DNA of 64,000 bases from Ottelia alismoides. Its lineage: Eukaryota; Streptophyta; Magnoliopsida; Alismatales; Hydrocharitaceae. A program made the translations under genes and the position numbers. Location of the stretch: positions 372,001 through 436,000 of the forward strand of contig JAZKJV010002627.1 of NCBI GenBank assembly GCA_037367405.1. The letters are read 5' to 3'. The notes under the pieces were generated by a model. That model ran no database searches. It saw only the letters and a program-made list of their open reading frames with translations, and had not been told where the DNA came from. Positions 31,620 through 42,316 of this stretch are shown piece after piece (the stretch's first letter is position 1; each line of letters begins with the position of its first letter).

Positions 31620-34600
31620 TGATGAATCTGTGATTCATCACTCTAAAAGTTGAAAATATAGCTTTGTTCCCAAGTAGATAGCAACATATTTCCACTTATA
31701 TTGCATAATTAGCATTCATGCATACATTGATAATATCTGCATTTTAGCATTCATATTTGCATAAAATAAAAAGCCCAATTCAATTGTAAATATTCACCAT
31801 ATTTTACCTATTTATATATATTTTATACTAACTCTGAATCCAATAAAATCAACTCTATAGTGTATATATTACTAACACTAATTAAAGAAAAATATCAAAA
31901 AAAAATACTAACTTGTAAATTGACCAATAAAACCCCAATCTAAGTTTGAAACAAGGAGCCTTAAATGCGCATATCTCTCATACAACCTCTGAATTAGGTC
32001 TACTCACTTTTAAAGGAATATACATTCAGGGACCTTCAAAACGAGACCAATTTCATTAAAATCGGAGCTCGTATGCAAAACTTGGGTTTTGGGCCCCTTT
32101 TGTATATTGTACATATTGACCTTTTTGCCCTTTATTTTATCCTTTTTATTTTCTTAATTATTAAAAATCCAAAAATATATTAAGTTGTAAATATTTCTTT
32201 CATATTTTTCCCAACTTTATTTTGATTTTTCTCTTTTTAAAAATGATAAAAAAATTACAAAAGATAAAATGCGATATTTTATATCTATAAGGTACCACCC
32301 AAAAATACATTTGTGTACATATGCTTTCCTTTGATTTCCGACCCTTCATGAAAGTTGTAGATCTCGTCGAGACGAGCAACTTTCATGTTGACCACTTTTT
32401 GATTTAGTCCCTTTTGTTATTTCTTTTTAATTTTTCTATACATTTAATTTTTGAATTTTCTAGGAGCGACATGTGGCAGCTCCTGGAGCCGCCACATGTC
32501 ATCCCAATTTTTAATTTTCGGATTTATTTTTTTATTAATTTCGGATTCATTATTTTATTATTATTATTTAAATTATTGTTATTTTTAATAGCCTACTTAT
32601 TTTACTTATATTATATTATATTATTTCCCCTTTTACTCCTTCTTTTCTTATTCCCCACTCGAAGTCACCACTTCCTCCACCATCCCTCCATCTTCTCCAC
32701 CTCTTTTCTAACTCCCTCCTCCTCTTTATATTCTCCTCCCCTCCTCCATTGTTCATCATCCACCGTTCTTGAGAGAAGGATCTTCAGCCCCCTTGATGTG
32801 TCGCCGGTGACAGCGCCGACGCAACAGGTAGAGCAATGACGAGGTTCAGGTGAGATCTGTGGTTCTAAAACCACGTAGCAGCAGCTGTTCAAGCTTGCAG
32901 CCTAGCTTTGGAGCTTCCCGCCGTCTCCTCGAAGAGACAATCATCGAAGTAGAAGTTTATCTACTCCTCCACAGGCGACAACCTCCACTAGCCACAGGTA
33001 TTTTCTATCCTATCTTTTCATTTCATTTTTTATCTAACATATTTTCTTCCTTATTTTTCATCACGATCAAACACACTATCACATCACCACTCTAGCATAC
33101 ATCCTTTTTCACCATCATTTTATTCAAACACCACCATAATCACCATCACTACAATTTTTTCATTCATGATATCATATCTTCATTATAAAAAAATCAAAAA
33201 AAAAATAAAAAAGGGAGAACAGGGAGGAAGCAGCTGCCGCCGCCGCCCCCTGCCTCCACGCCGCCACCGTCGGAGGCCGCTCCGCCACACCTCCAGCACT
33301 TCGGTCTCCAGCCGTCGCTCCAGTCCAACAAGTGGCCTACATCGCGGCCAGCCAACCTCCACGCATCAGCACTGTTGTGCCCTCCAGCCTTGCGTCATCC
33401 TCCACGAGCAGCCCCTGGAACCCCTGGATGTCGTGCCGCCATCTCCTTCCCCCAGCCGTGCGCCACCCCTGTCGCATGCCTCCGCCGCCAAGCGACGCCC
33501 CTCGGTCGCGCGTAGTGCACCACCCCTCGCCCGCCCGTGCGCGTGGCTGCCTCCCGTGCCACCGCACCGGCCACCACCACCTCCCACCGCGCACCGCCTC
33601 CTCGCGGCACTGCTCCACCCCGCCTGGTCGCGCGCTTCACCCGTGCCACCTCCCACGCTCCATCGGCCCCTCTAACCCACCTCCAGTGCCCATGGCCGCA
33701 ACCAGCCGCGTCGACCACCGCTCTAGGCTGCGTGCCCCAGCCCGACGCCGTCGACCCCCGTGCGCTGCCCTCCGATCATCGTGTGCCGCCTTCCGCCCTT
33801 ATGCTGCGCCCTAGCGGCTTCCTCCTGCCCTAGCTTGCGTAAGAAGCAAAAAGGTCCAATCTTTTATTTATTTATTTTGTAACATTTGCATCATCTGCCC
33901 TTTAAGTCTCTTTAATTTCAAAAGTGTCCTCAGGCGTAGTACAGTTCCTTTAGTTTCATTTTGTATTGCACGGACAACCCTGTCTTTGATCATTAATTTG
34001 GAAGTCATTTTTACATCAATTTTTTTATTAAAAATAGCACTTTGATGAGCAACTAATTCTTTATCTCGCGGTTATTTATTTGTATTTTTGTGAGCATCTG
34101 ATAATTTATTAAAAATCAGAGATTGAAAATTAGTGATAATTTGCTCATTTACGCTCTGAAAGTTGCGTAGCCATATTTATTGCTCTAAAAATTGCGAAAA
34201 AATTGTAGATGATGCTTCTAAGTGTGATTTGATTAACATTCCAAAATTTCGTCCAATTAGGAGTTGTCTTGTGCATAAAATAAATTATAGAGTGATTTAG
34301 GTAATTGATTTTTAATTAAATCCATGAATATGATTTTTGAAAAATTTCACATCTCTTGGATTCCTGATTAAAATATCTACTTGAGATAAATAGCTCTCTA
34401 GATAATTCGATTTTGTGGATTTATTAGGAATTAAAGACCCGCAGTCGTTGTGTTTTCAGTACAAAATTCATAAAAAAGTCACAAAGTGTCGAAAAATTCC
34501 AAAAATATTAGTGTAGCTTAAATTCGTCATGTTTATATTACTCTAAATTTTTCATAATTTTTGCATCTCATTTGCATGAAAATTTGCATAAAAATCCTAA

Positions 34601-35056
34601 AAAAGTGTGTATTTTTCTTTTGTGTATTTTAAATCCAAAAATTCCAAAAAAATACATTTCACATTCATTGTTGGATTAGGTTCTCAAGAAAAATATCACT
34701 TAGTTGATTTGAATTAATTTCACATTAAAATTAAATTTGGCTAAGTCGGTTCTTTTCGTAATAACTTAATCCAATTCATATTCTGCATTTGTCATTTTTA
34801 TTGCATAAAAAAAATTAAAAAAATTCCCCACTTGGAAAACCACGATTTAATCCATCTAATCTGATCCCGAGTTGTTCCTTTGCCTCCTTGAGTCGATCAT
34901 GGGGCTTGCCCAGGCTAAACAAAAATAAAACCGCGTGTTAATTTCATTCGACGATGTATCGATCCGTGTGGTTATTTTTGATTGATCTGTATTTATCTTA
35001 CTGCAACGAACTCGCCAATTAGACAACATTTAAAAGGGTAGATCCGCGGTTCATCA
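31620..35056 (+). mobile_element. Element A 3' LTR
   Basis: This LTR is 3437 bases and nearly collinear with 22378-25719. It has the same terminal hairpin, TATA-like box (about 32724), GC-rich island (about 33210-33840) and TTCATCA end. It retains about 60 bases near 34270 that the 5' LTR has lost. Confidence 0.95.
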
Positions 35057-35061
35057 CCCAT
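35057..35061. repeat. Target site duplication of element A, right copy
   Basis: CCCAT follows the 3' LTR end and matches 22373-22377. Confidence 0.95.
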
Positions 35062-35895
35062 GTACATAGAATACCTTGATTTTTGGGTTTTATAACTTTT
35101 TGTCATTTTTAAACCAGATAAAAATCCATACAAAATATGTTAAAATCAAAGATAAATATTTACACATTAATATTTTTTTAAATTTTAATTATTTAAGGAA
35201 AAAAATAAAATAAATTGTGAAAAAGACAATTTTTGTACATACAGTTAGTGAAGAATAGGACTCGGTTAGTTTCTTTAATTTTAAGCTCATTTTCGATTTG
35301 TATTTTTGTGTATTTTAATAAAATTTATCAAATAAAATAAATAAATAAATAAAATGAGTCAATTACGTACATAAATCAATAGGTCAGAAACGCTAAAATA
35401 CAAAATGTACAAAAGAGACTCAAAACCCAACTTTCACATATGAGCTCTGATTCACTAGAACTTAGTCTTGTTTTGAAGGTATTAAAATAGTTCAAAAGTG
35501 AGTAGGATTAAATCGGACACTGGATGAGGAAGATATCAAGGTTTTAGTCCGAGAATCCTAGAATTAGGTTTTGGGTTTTTGTCAACTTATTTGGGTTAGT
35601 GATTTTTTGGGTATTTTTCATTTAATCTTGTTAGTAATATGTACACAATGGAGTGGTTTTAGGTCATTTGGAGTTAGCAAGAGTTAGTTAAAAATCAGGA
35701 AAGTTAGGCTATATTACAAGTCATTTTGGCTGAGATTTTTGGCTTCTTATTTTGTGCAATAATGAGTGATAAAATGCAATTCTTATCAATACAAGCATGA
35801 ATGCTAATTATGCATAATAAATGAAGAAATGCCAATGAAGTTTAGGATTTGAGCTTAATTCATGACTTTTGGAGTGATGAATCTGAGATTCATCA
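35062..35895 (-). mobile_element. Element B 5' LTR, outer part
   Basis: It resumes element B LTR sequence homologous to 10094-10966 and ends with the terminal inverted repeat TGATGAATC / GATTCATCA at 35875-35895. Confidence 0.92.
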
Positions 35896-35900
35896 ATTGG
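35896..35900. repeat. Target site duplication of element B, right copy
   Basis: ATTGG follows the LTR end and matches 7382-7386. Confidence 0.9.
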
Positions 35901-37610
35901 ATACCTAGTTTATGACCTTAAGATTCTCAAAAGACTTCTTCTCTAAGGATATGATTCTTAGAGGATGACTTTCTTGAGAATCCAGATGAACATGAAGTAA
36001 AGGAACCCATTGAGTCTTAAGATGATAATGAGGCTCCTAAAATCGGAAATGAAAAGGATAATTAAAGATGAAACACTCATACCTCTTCAATAAGTTTGAG
36101 GGTAGTAAGACCACCTAGAGGGTATGGATTCCATGTATCGGATAAGTCTGGCAATGATCTGACTTCATATGATGAAGTTTCTGAAGATCATGACATGGAA
36201 AGATGGATGTTAGTAGTAAATTCTAAAGTAGTCTGCATAGACAAGTGTAGTGTATGGACCCTCAAGGATCCACCTATAAGGCTAAAATCTGTTTGGTGTA
36301 AATGGATCTTCAAGAGAAAGATGGAACCTAATGAGAAGGTAGAGACCTTCAAAGCACAGCTCGTATCCATAAGATACACATGAAGACAAGATATCACTTG
36401 AAATGATACTTTATTTTCAGTGACCATGCTTAGTCCCATCAGAATATTGCTAACTAGAACTACACAACTTGACTCTGACATCTTTAAGATGGAAGTCAGG
36501 ATTGCATTCCTTAATGAGTACCTCTCCAGGGATATTCATATGAAGTAGCACCAGTGCTTCATTATTGAGGAAGGCAAAATGTGTAAGAGAACCCCATCTA
36601 TGGCTCAAATAAGCTTACGGTAGTCGAAACATCAGATTTAATAAAATTATAAAGGTTATTATTTCATACAAAATTTTGATGAACCATGTGAGGCTTAGTG
36701 GGAGTGCCATTGTTTTCATCATGCTAAATGTAGATAAAATCCTAATCATTTGGAATGATGTAATGATGATAGTAAGTGTTTTATAATCTGGTTGTTTCAT
36801 ACATTGAGATGAAAAATCTCAAGGATACCTCTTATATCTTAGTTCAAAAGATATTCTTGAGAAAAGAGAAGAGGGTATTAGGACCGTCACATTAGTGGTA
36901 CACCTCAGACATGTTCCATTCTTGGAAAACCCCAAGGAAGGCTTCCTTTCCTTATGATATGGTACTGACCTATCTGAAGGGATATCACCTCAAAGAGTTG
37001 AGGAAGTTAATGCTAAAGTTGCTTTCCCTAGTGCATCGATTGCTAGAAGCCTGGTGTGTGCTAGATGTATACAAACGTCAGATGTCTGCCATGTAGTGGG
37101 AGTAGTAAATTGTTACTAATCATACTATGGAGATAAAATAATTGATTGCAGTAATAACAATATCTTAAAATATGACAAGACTCTTGAGATAGTTATCTCA
37201 AAGTCTTATCTTCAAGAACTTAAGACTTTATAGTTAGTGATCTAAAAGGTCTTAACTGCAGATGTCTTACAAGACCTAAGACTGGGTCTTAGTCTTAGGA
37301 GATAGAGATATCTGGGAATAAGGGTATTCTAATAAGGATAATAGAAATTACATACCAGTTATAACAGTTATTGAATTGTAGTGCCAAAGACACTATAATT
37401 GTTTTAACAAGATTGAGTATTGGCTGCACAAGATGCAACATTCACATTGGATGCAAACATTGTTACTAGGAGATATGGAAGTACCGTAAAAGGACTTGGC
37501 GTAGTCTCTTGAGGATAGAGTGACTAGTCAGCTTCCCAAACTATTTTTCTAAATAGCTTATGATAGTCACATGAGTGTGGGTTTAAAGATTAGCCCACTA
37601 ATGGCTCTTT
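35901..37610 (+). pseudogene. Decayed Ty1/Copia RT-RNase H, right half of split pol
   Basis: It continues the integrase fragment ending at 7386. Frame 36096-36383 has VWCKWIFKRKMEPNEKVE, the Copia RT N-terminal motif (CKWIFKRK). Further on, in broken frames, are equivalents of SPVAxLxSIRILLA, MDVKTAFLNGYL (here MEVRIAFLNEYL), the NVDEPC segment and the RHGI..S segment. Stops and frameshifts are frequent. The gene ends a few bases before the Copia polypurine tract, as expected. Confidence 0.82.
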
Positions 37611-37625
37611 GGGCTAGAGGGAGAT
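37611..37625 (+). other. Copia polypurine tract
   Basis: GGGCTAGAGGGAGAT directly precedes TGTTGGACATGC. This is the usual Copia arrangement before the 3' LTR. Confidence 0.8.
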
Positions 37626-39700
37626 TGTTGGACATGCGAGCCCACGGTGAGCCATTATGCAGTAAATGTTATTGCAAATCATTCCCTTATCTAAAATGAA
37701 GAATAACTAATTTGCATTATAGGTCCCTTAGTACAAATAAGGTTATGTACCATGGTCATCTTAATGATCATACAGTTGTTGATTCAAATGTTAAATCATA
37801 GAGGTTGATGGTTGATGATATCTAAAGAGTTAGATTGAGGACTCATCAAGCACCGTCTAGTGATTATTAAGAGAGAATTTCCATCCCGAGAAGAAGATGG
37901 CAATTCTTCTATGAAAGGAAGATATCTGACCGACCTCTTGATGCAGGTCCCCTACATAGGAATAGAGATTCGGAGGTATTATATAAGTTAGATCAAAGTG
38001 TTGACTTAACGAGATCGAGATAACCAAGATCTATGTCATATACTGTCACAATATATGCACGCATCCTCTGACCGGAGACAGATGTGTTACTATATGTTTG
38101 AGTATGTACATTTAGCAGACCGATAGGTTGATGATCTAATCAAGGTCTATAGATCTGTGACCTAGTGTGCATACAAGGTCATATGAGTAATACGATCTCT
38201 CAAAGGGATCATACAGGTTCATTACTAATTCGAAAGACACGAGCTTATTCATGAGATATTGGGATAAAATTTCGTGCACAGTCATCTTGCTTTGGAAGCT
38301 TGACTAAATTTGTATGTTTGATATATGCTTTTGGAAAGTATATGATCAATACCTAGGTATGATATATGCTTTTGGAAAGTATATGATCGATACTAACTTG
38401 CAATTATCGAATGAGAAACTTAATGAAAAAAACCTGAAGAAAACAGTCTAAATAACATCTAAAACTTTAAGTTTATTCTAGGTCTTCCAGTATTCAAGAT
38501 ACAGGTATTTGGAATATTCAAGGGTGATGTGATCGTAAACGATTATATAACTGCGACACTTCCGTTTCGAGGGATTGATGGAACAAGTTTGGACTTTTAG
38601 GGACTCCTCTCAATACAAAAGAAATCTGATCTTAGTCCAAATGTTGGACATTGATCAATAAGATTAGATTTATGACTTTTATTTGATCAAACATTTTTGA
38701 GAGGCCCCCTTGATCTAGCTATGAGATATGATTTAGTTATACAAGTCACTATACATAGAACGTACAGTCGCCCTATCCTTATCTCCCTGTATCCACGGAG
38801 AAAGCACATTATTCTTGAAAGAGTTCAAGAAAAATTTCATTGTTGATAATGTATCTAAACATTTAGGAAAATTGATAGTTAAATATGATTTTATTATTAT
38901 GAATGTGATTCATACTATTTGGATACATGAGAATGGATATCCAAGATAATTAAATACGACTAAATTATCAAGGATATGAATAATGTGGGTAACACTATCC
39001 ATATTAATCGTATATACTATAAATATGATTTATAATATATTAGAGAGAGGTAATTGTAATTTATATTTACGAACTAAATTTTGATGTGAATTGGATTCAC
39101 ATTGGACAATTAATTGTAAATACAATTTAAATTTTATATTAGATGTGTGAATATGATTCACATTTCGTCAATGGCATGAGTAAAATCATCACAAAAGAAT
39201 TTGAAATTATTTTGTTGAATAATTATGCAACACATGTTGGTGCACATGTGAAAATTATGCAGAGATTGAGATCTCACCAAATATGAAAAGGAGTGCCACC
39301 TTCCTCTTTAAGAGGGTGGACGACAATGGAGTCCTTTTCCATGTATGGTCGTCCACTCTAAAAAGGGAAGGAGGCTTCTCTCTTTACTTTATTCCACATG
39401 AGATTGATTTGAATTGAAATTAAATATGTTGGAAATATATTTATAATATATTTAATTATTTCAAATTCATTATTTATTATTGCAAATTTATGCAACAAAT
39501 TCATGATCATTGATTGAAACCACAACAAATCTCAACCATTGATTTTGTGTTCCCATGGATTGTGATCCATGAACATCCAATTTAGTACAAAAGTGAGGGT
39601 AACCCTAGCCTTTCCTACTACACCAAAAGCTCTCTCTCTCTCTCTCTCCATATTCTCATGATCGTCCCTCTCGTTCTCCGAAGGATATGGGTAGATCCCC
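37626..39700 (+). mobile_element. Copia 3' LTR, plus strand
   Basis: It begins TGTTGGACATGCGAGCCC after the polypurine tract. It is homologous, inverted, to 42223 downward: shared blocks include the CTCTGACCGGAGACA region (38067) and the ATATGCTTTTGGAAAGTAT repeat (38325 and 38367). A TC microsatellite lies at about 39630-39648. The right end is not clear because the sequence runs directly into the opposing LTR within about 39650-39780. Confidence 0.75.
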
Positions 39701-39706
39701 AAGCAC

Positions 39707-39766
39707 ATCACGGAAACGTGATGATCGCATCGTATGCGATCGGGAGCGACTAGTCGCACTAGTTGC
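39707..39766. repeat. Cluster of short palindromes at the junction of inverted Copia LTRs
   Basis: ATCACG-GAAA-CGTGAT (39707-39722), GATCGCAT-CGT-ATGCGATC (39723-39741), GCGACTAGTCGC (39746-39757) and a weaker GCACTAGTTGC (39756-39766) lie almost end to end. Confidence 0.85.
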
Positions 39767-42223
39767 TCGATCCAGCGGAATTTAAAAATTTCAGTGTCAT
39801 GAAACCGCATGATCCGAGATCATTTCTCCGATCATTTCATCTCAACCACAATAGGTATAAGGTTTACCTTTTGAAGCGTGGTTGCGAACGAGTCTCTAAA
39901 CGAAGAGACCACCTGTCTCAAGTTCGATCCAACGGAGGAGATGCTTGCGAGCGCGTTGATGAGATATGTGCTCCTCATAATCCATGTTGATGATATAAGC
40001 GGTGAATCTACTGATCTCGTCACATGAGATCCGACGTCTTGTTCACGAGAGAGGCACACCGAAGGAGATGGACATCCACGAGCAAATACTTCGGCAACAT
40101 AACGACGATGCTACGGCAATGGCGACTTCTTAAGGGCTCCATGGTGGACGGGTACAAGAGAGAGAGGAAGAGAGACTTGGAGTGTAGAGAGAGAGTGAGA
40201 GAGCATTCGTTTACGTTGTAAATGTGTAACTTGAAGAGCATGGGGTGCCTCTTCTTATATAGGGTTTTGGGAGTCCATGGATCTTAATCCATGGACAGCA
40301 CACAATCAATGAATGAGATTGATTTGTGTTTCTTTCAATTGCCATGATGTTTTTGTAAAAAACACAACAACAATTGATTTAATTAAAATTAATATATATT
40401 GATAAATCAAATAAATAAATTCAAAATTAAATCACTTTGACTAGTTTTGGAGATAATGAGGAGATTGACCATATCGCCTAAAGAAGGGAGACGGCTACTC
40501 ATTTGAGATAGAATGTGTCTATCTCCTCAAAATCTCATGAGATTTCATTATCTCATGAGATCTCATTATCTCATGATATCTCTAATAATTACAACAACTC
40601 TTGCTGTAAATTATTTCACAAAAATAGATCATAATTATCTTGTGAATATTGCAATCATGCTATTGGAAAAATGTGAATCACATTCACATCCCAAAACAAA
40701 ATGTAAATTATATTTTCAATTAATCATTCAATGTGAATCCAATTCACACCAATAATTAATTAACAAATATAAGTCACAATATGCTATCTTTAATCTTTTA
40801 TAAATCACATTTATAATATACCTGAATAATATGGATAGTGCTATCAATATTATTCATATCCATGATAATTAAATCACATGTTATCATCTTGGATCTCAGT
40901 TCTCGTGTGACCAAATAACATAAATCACATTCACATAATTCACAACTTTGATAATTAAATCACATTTAATTATCTCGGATAACTCTTCTAATAATATGAA
41001 TCAAATTCGTATTAGTCATGATAATTAAATCACATTTAATTAACCATTTTCTCAATGCTCTAATACATATATCAACAATGAAATTATCCAAGAACTCTTT
41101 CAAGGATAATACGCTTTCTCCACGGATACGATAAGGACAGGGTGATTGTATTGTTCCACGTAAAGTGACTTGGATATTGAGATCACATCTCAAATCCAGA
41201 TCTTGCGGACCTCCCATAGATACTTGATTAAATCAAGAATGCAAATCTAATCTTCTCATTACATCTGAATGACATTCAGATCAATGTCCATCAGTTGGAC
41301 TAGATCAAATTATTTCTCTATGAGAGGAGTCACTAAAATCCAGATCTGTTTCATCACTCCCTCAGAATGGAATCGTCATGGCTATACAATCGTTTATGAT
41401 CACATCACCCACAGGTATTCCTAATACCTGTACATCTTGCATACTGGAAGACCCATAACAAATCCGAAGTTTTAGATCTCTTTTAGACTGTCTCCTTTAG
41501 GATTTTATCATTAAGATTCTCATTCGATCATTGGGAGTTGGTATCGATCATATACTTTCAAAAAGCATATATCGTACCTAGGTGTTGATCATATACTTTC
41601 CAAAAGCATATATCAAACCTTACAAATTCAGTCAAGCTTCCAAAGCGAGACGACCACGCGTGGAATTTGATTCTACCCAATATCTCATGAGTGAGCTCAT
41701 GTCTTCCAGTTCAGCAATGAACCTGTATGATCCCTTTAAGAGATCGTATTACTCATATGCCCTTGTATGCACACCATTGTGCCAGTGTATAGACCTTGGT
41801 TAGGTCATCAACTTATTGGTCTGCCACATGTACATACTCAGACATATTGTAATACACATGTCTCCGGTCAGAGGATGCGTGTCTATATCGTGACAGCATA
41901 CGACATAGGTCTTTGGTTATCTCGATCTCGTTAAGTCAATTCTTTGACCTAACTAATCTGACACCTTCGAGTCTCTATTCCCAAGTTGAGGACCTGCATC
42001 AAGAGGTCGATCTGATATCAGCCAAATGAGAAAGGATTGCCATCTCCTACTCAAGCTGGAGATCATCTCTTAACAATCATTTGACAGTGTTTGATGAGTC
42101 CTCAATCTAACTCTTTAGATATTCATCCAAGCGTCAACCTCTACGATTCAATACAGATCAAGGAATGATATTTGTAATAACATTTATTGCATAATAGCTC
42201 GTTGTGGGCTTGCATGTCCAACA
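39767..42223 (-). mobile_element. Copia LTR, minus strand, facing the first
   Basis: On the minus strand it begins TGTTGGACATGCAAGCCC at 42223, next to a polypurine tract (GGGCTAGTGGGAGAT) at 42224-42238. A TATA box (CCCTATATAAGAAG) is at about 40253-40260. The end may be the AATTCCGCTGGATCGAGCA block near 39763-39785. Its sequence is related to, but clearly diverged from, the plus-strand LTR, so the pair comes from two insertions or an old rearrangement and not a recent inversion. Confidence 0.75.
40253..40260 (-). promoter_or_regulatory. TATA box of the minus-strand Copia LTR
   Basis: The minus strand reads CCCTATATAAGAAGAGG, with C/T-rich sequence following. The plus-strand LTR lacks an equivalent. 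Confidence 0.65.
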
Positions 42224-42316
42224 ATCTCCCACTAGCCCAAAGAACCATTAATGTCCAACCAGTACTTGAAAAACACCACCTGATCACTTCTTTATTCCTG
42301 CAAAAGAGACGGAAAA
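42224..42316 (-). other. Remnant of Copia internal 3' end
   Basis: A polypurine tract and the last bases of a Copia internal region lie next to the minus-strand LTR, cut off by the element D LTR at about 42317. Confidence 0.5.

Larger units (their letters stand above)
22378..35056 (+). mobile_element. Element A: non-autonomous Athila-like retrotransposon, complete ends
   Basis: This is a full-length element with 5' LTR 22378-25719, primer site 25722-25739, leader, ORF1, ORF2, hairpin array, 3' untranslated block, polypurine tract and 3' LTR 31620-35056. It is flanked by CCCAT duplications inside the 5' LTR of element B. It has no RT, RNase H or integrase. The first 270 bases of its two LTRs differ at about 11 sites by eye (about 4%), making it the youngest element whose LTR pair I could compare. 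Confidence 0.95.
7387..35895 (-). mobile_element. Element B: non-autonomous Athila-like retrotransposon, minus strand, nested
   Basis: The element is bounded by ATTGG duplications and read on the minus strand. Its 5' LTR is 20018-22377 plus 35062-35895, split by element A. The tRNA-Asp-type primer site is at 19998-20015, followed by the leader (with a foreign solo LTR), ORF1 (15514-14392), ORF2 (14395-12607), hairpin array (12555-12206), 3' untranslated block and 3' LTR (10966-7387). No RT, RNase H or integrase is present, so it must have depended on proteins from another element. A 270-base stretch of the two LTRs differs at roughly 7-8% of sites by eye, which makes B older than A, as the nesting requires. 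Confidence 0.92.

Noticed and set aside
37626..42223. A recent inversion duplication or a DNA transposon with long terminal inverted repeats
   Set aside because: Each arm has a Copia polypurine tract and LTR start, and the arms are strongly diverged from each other.
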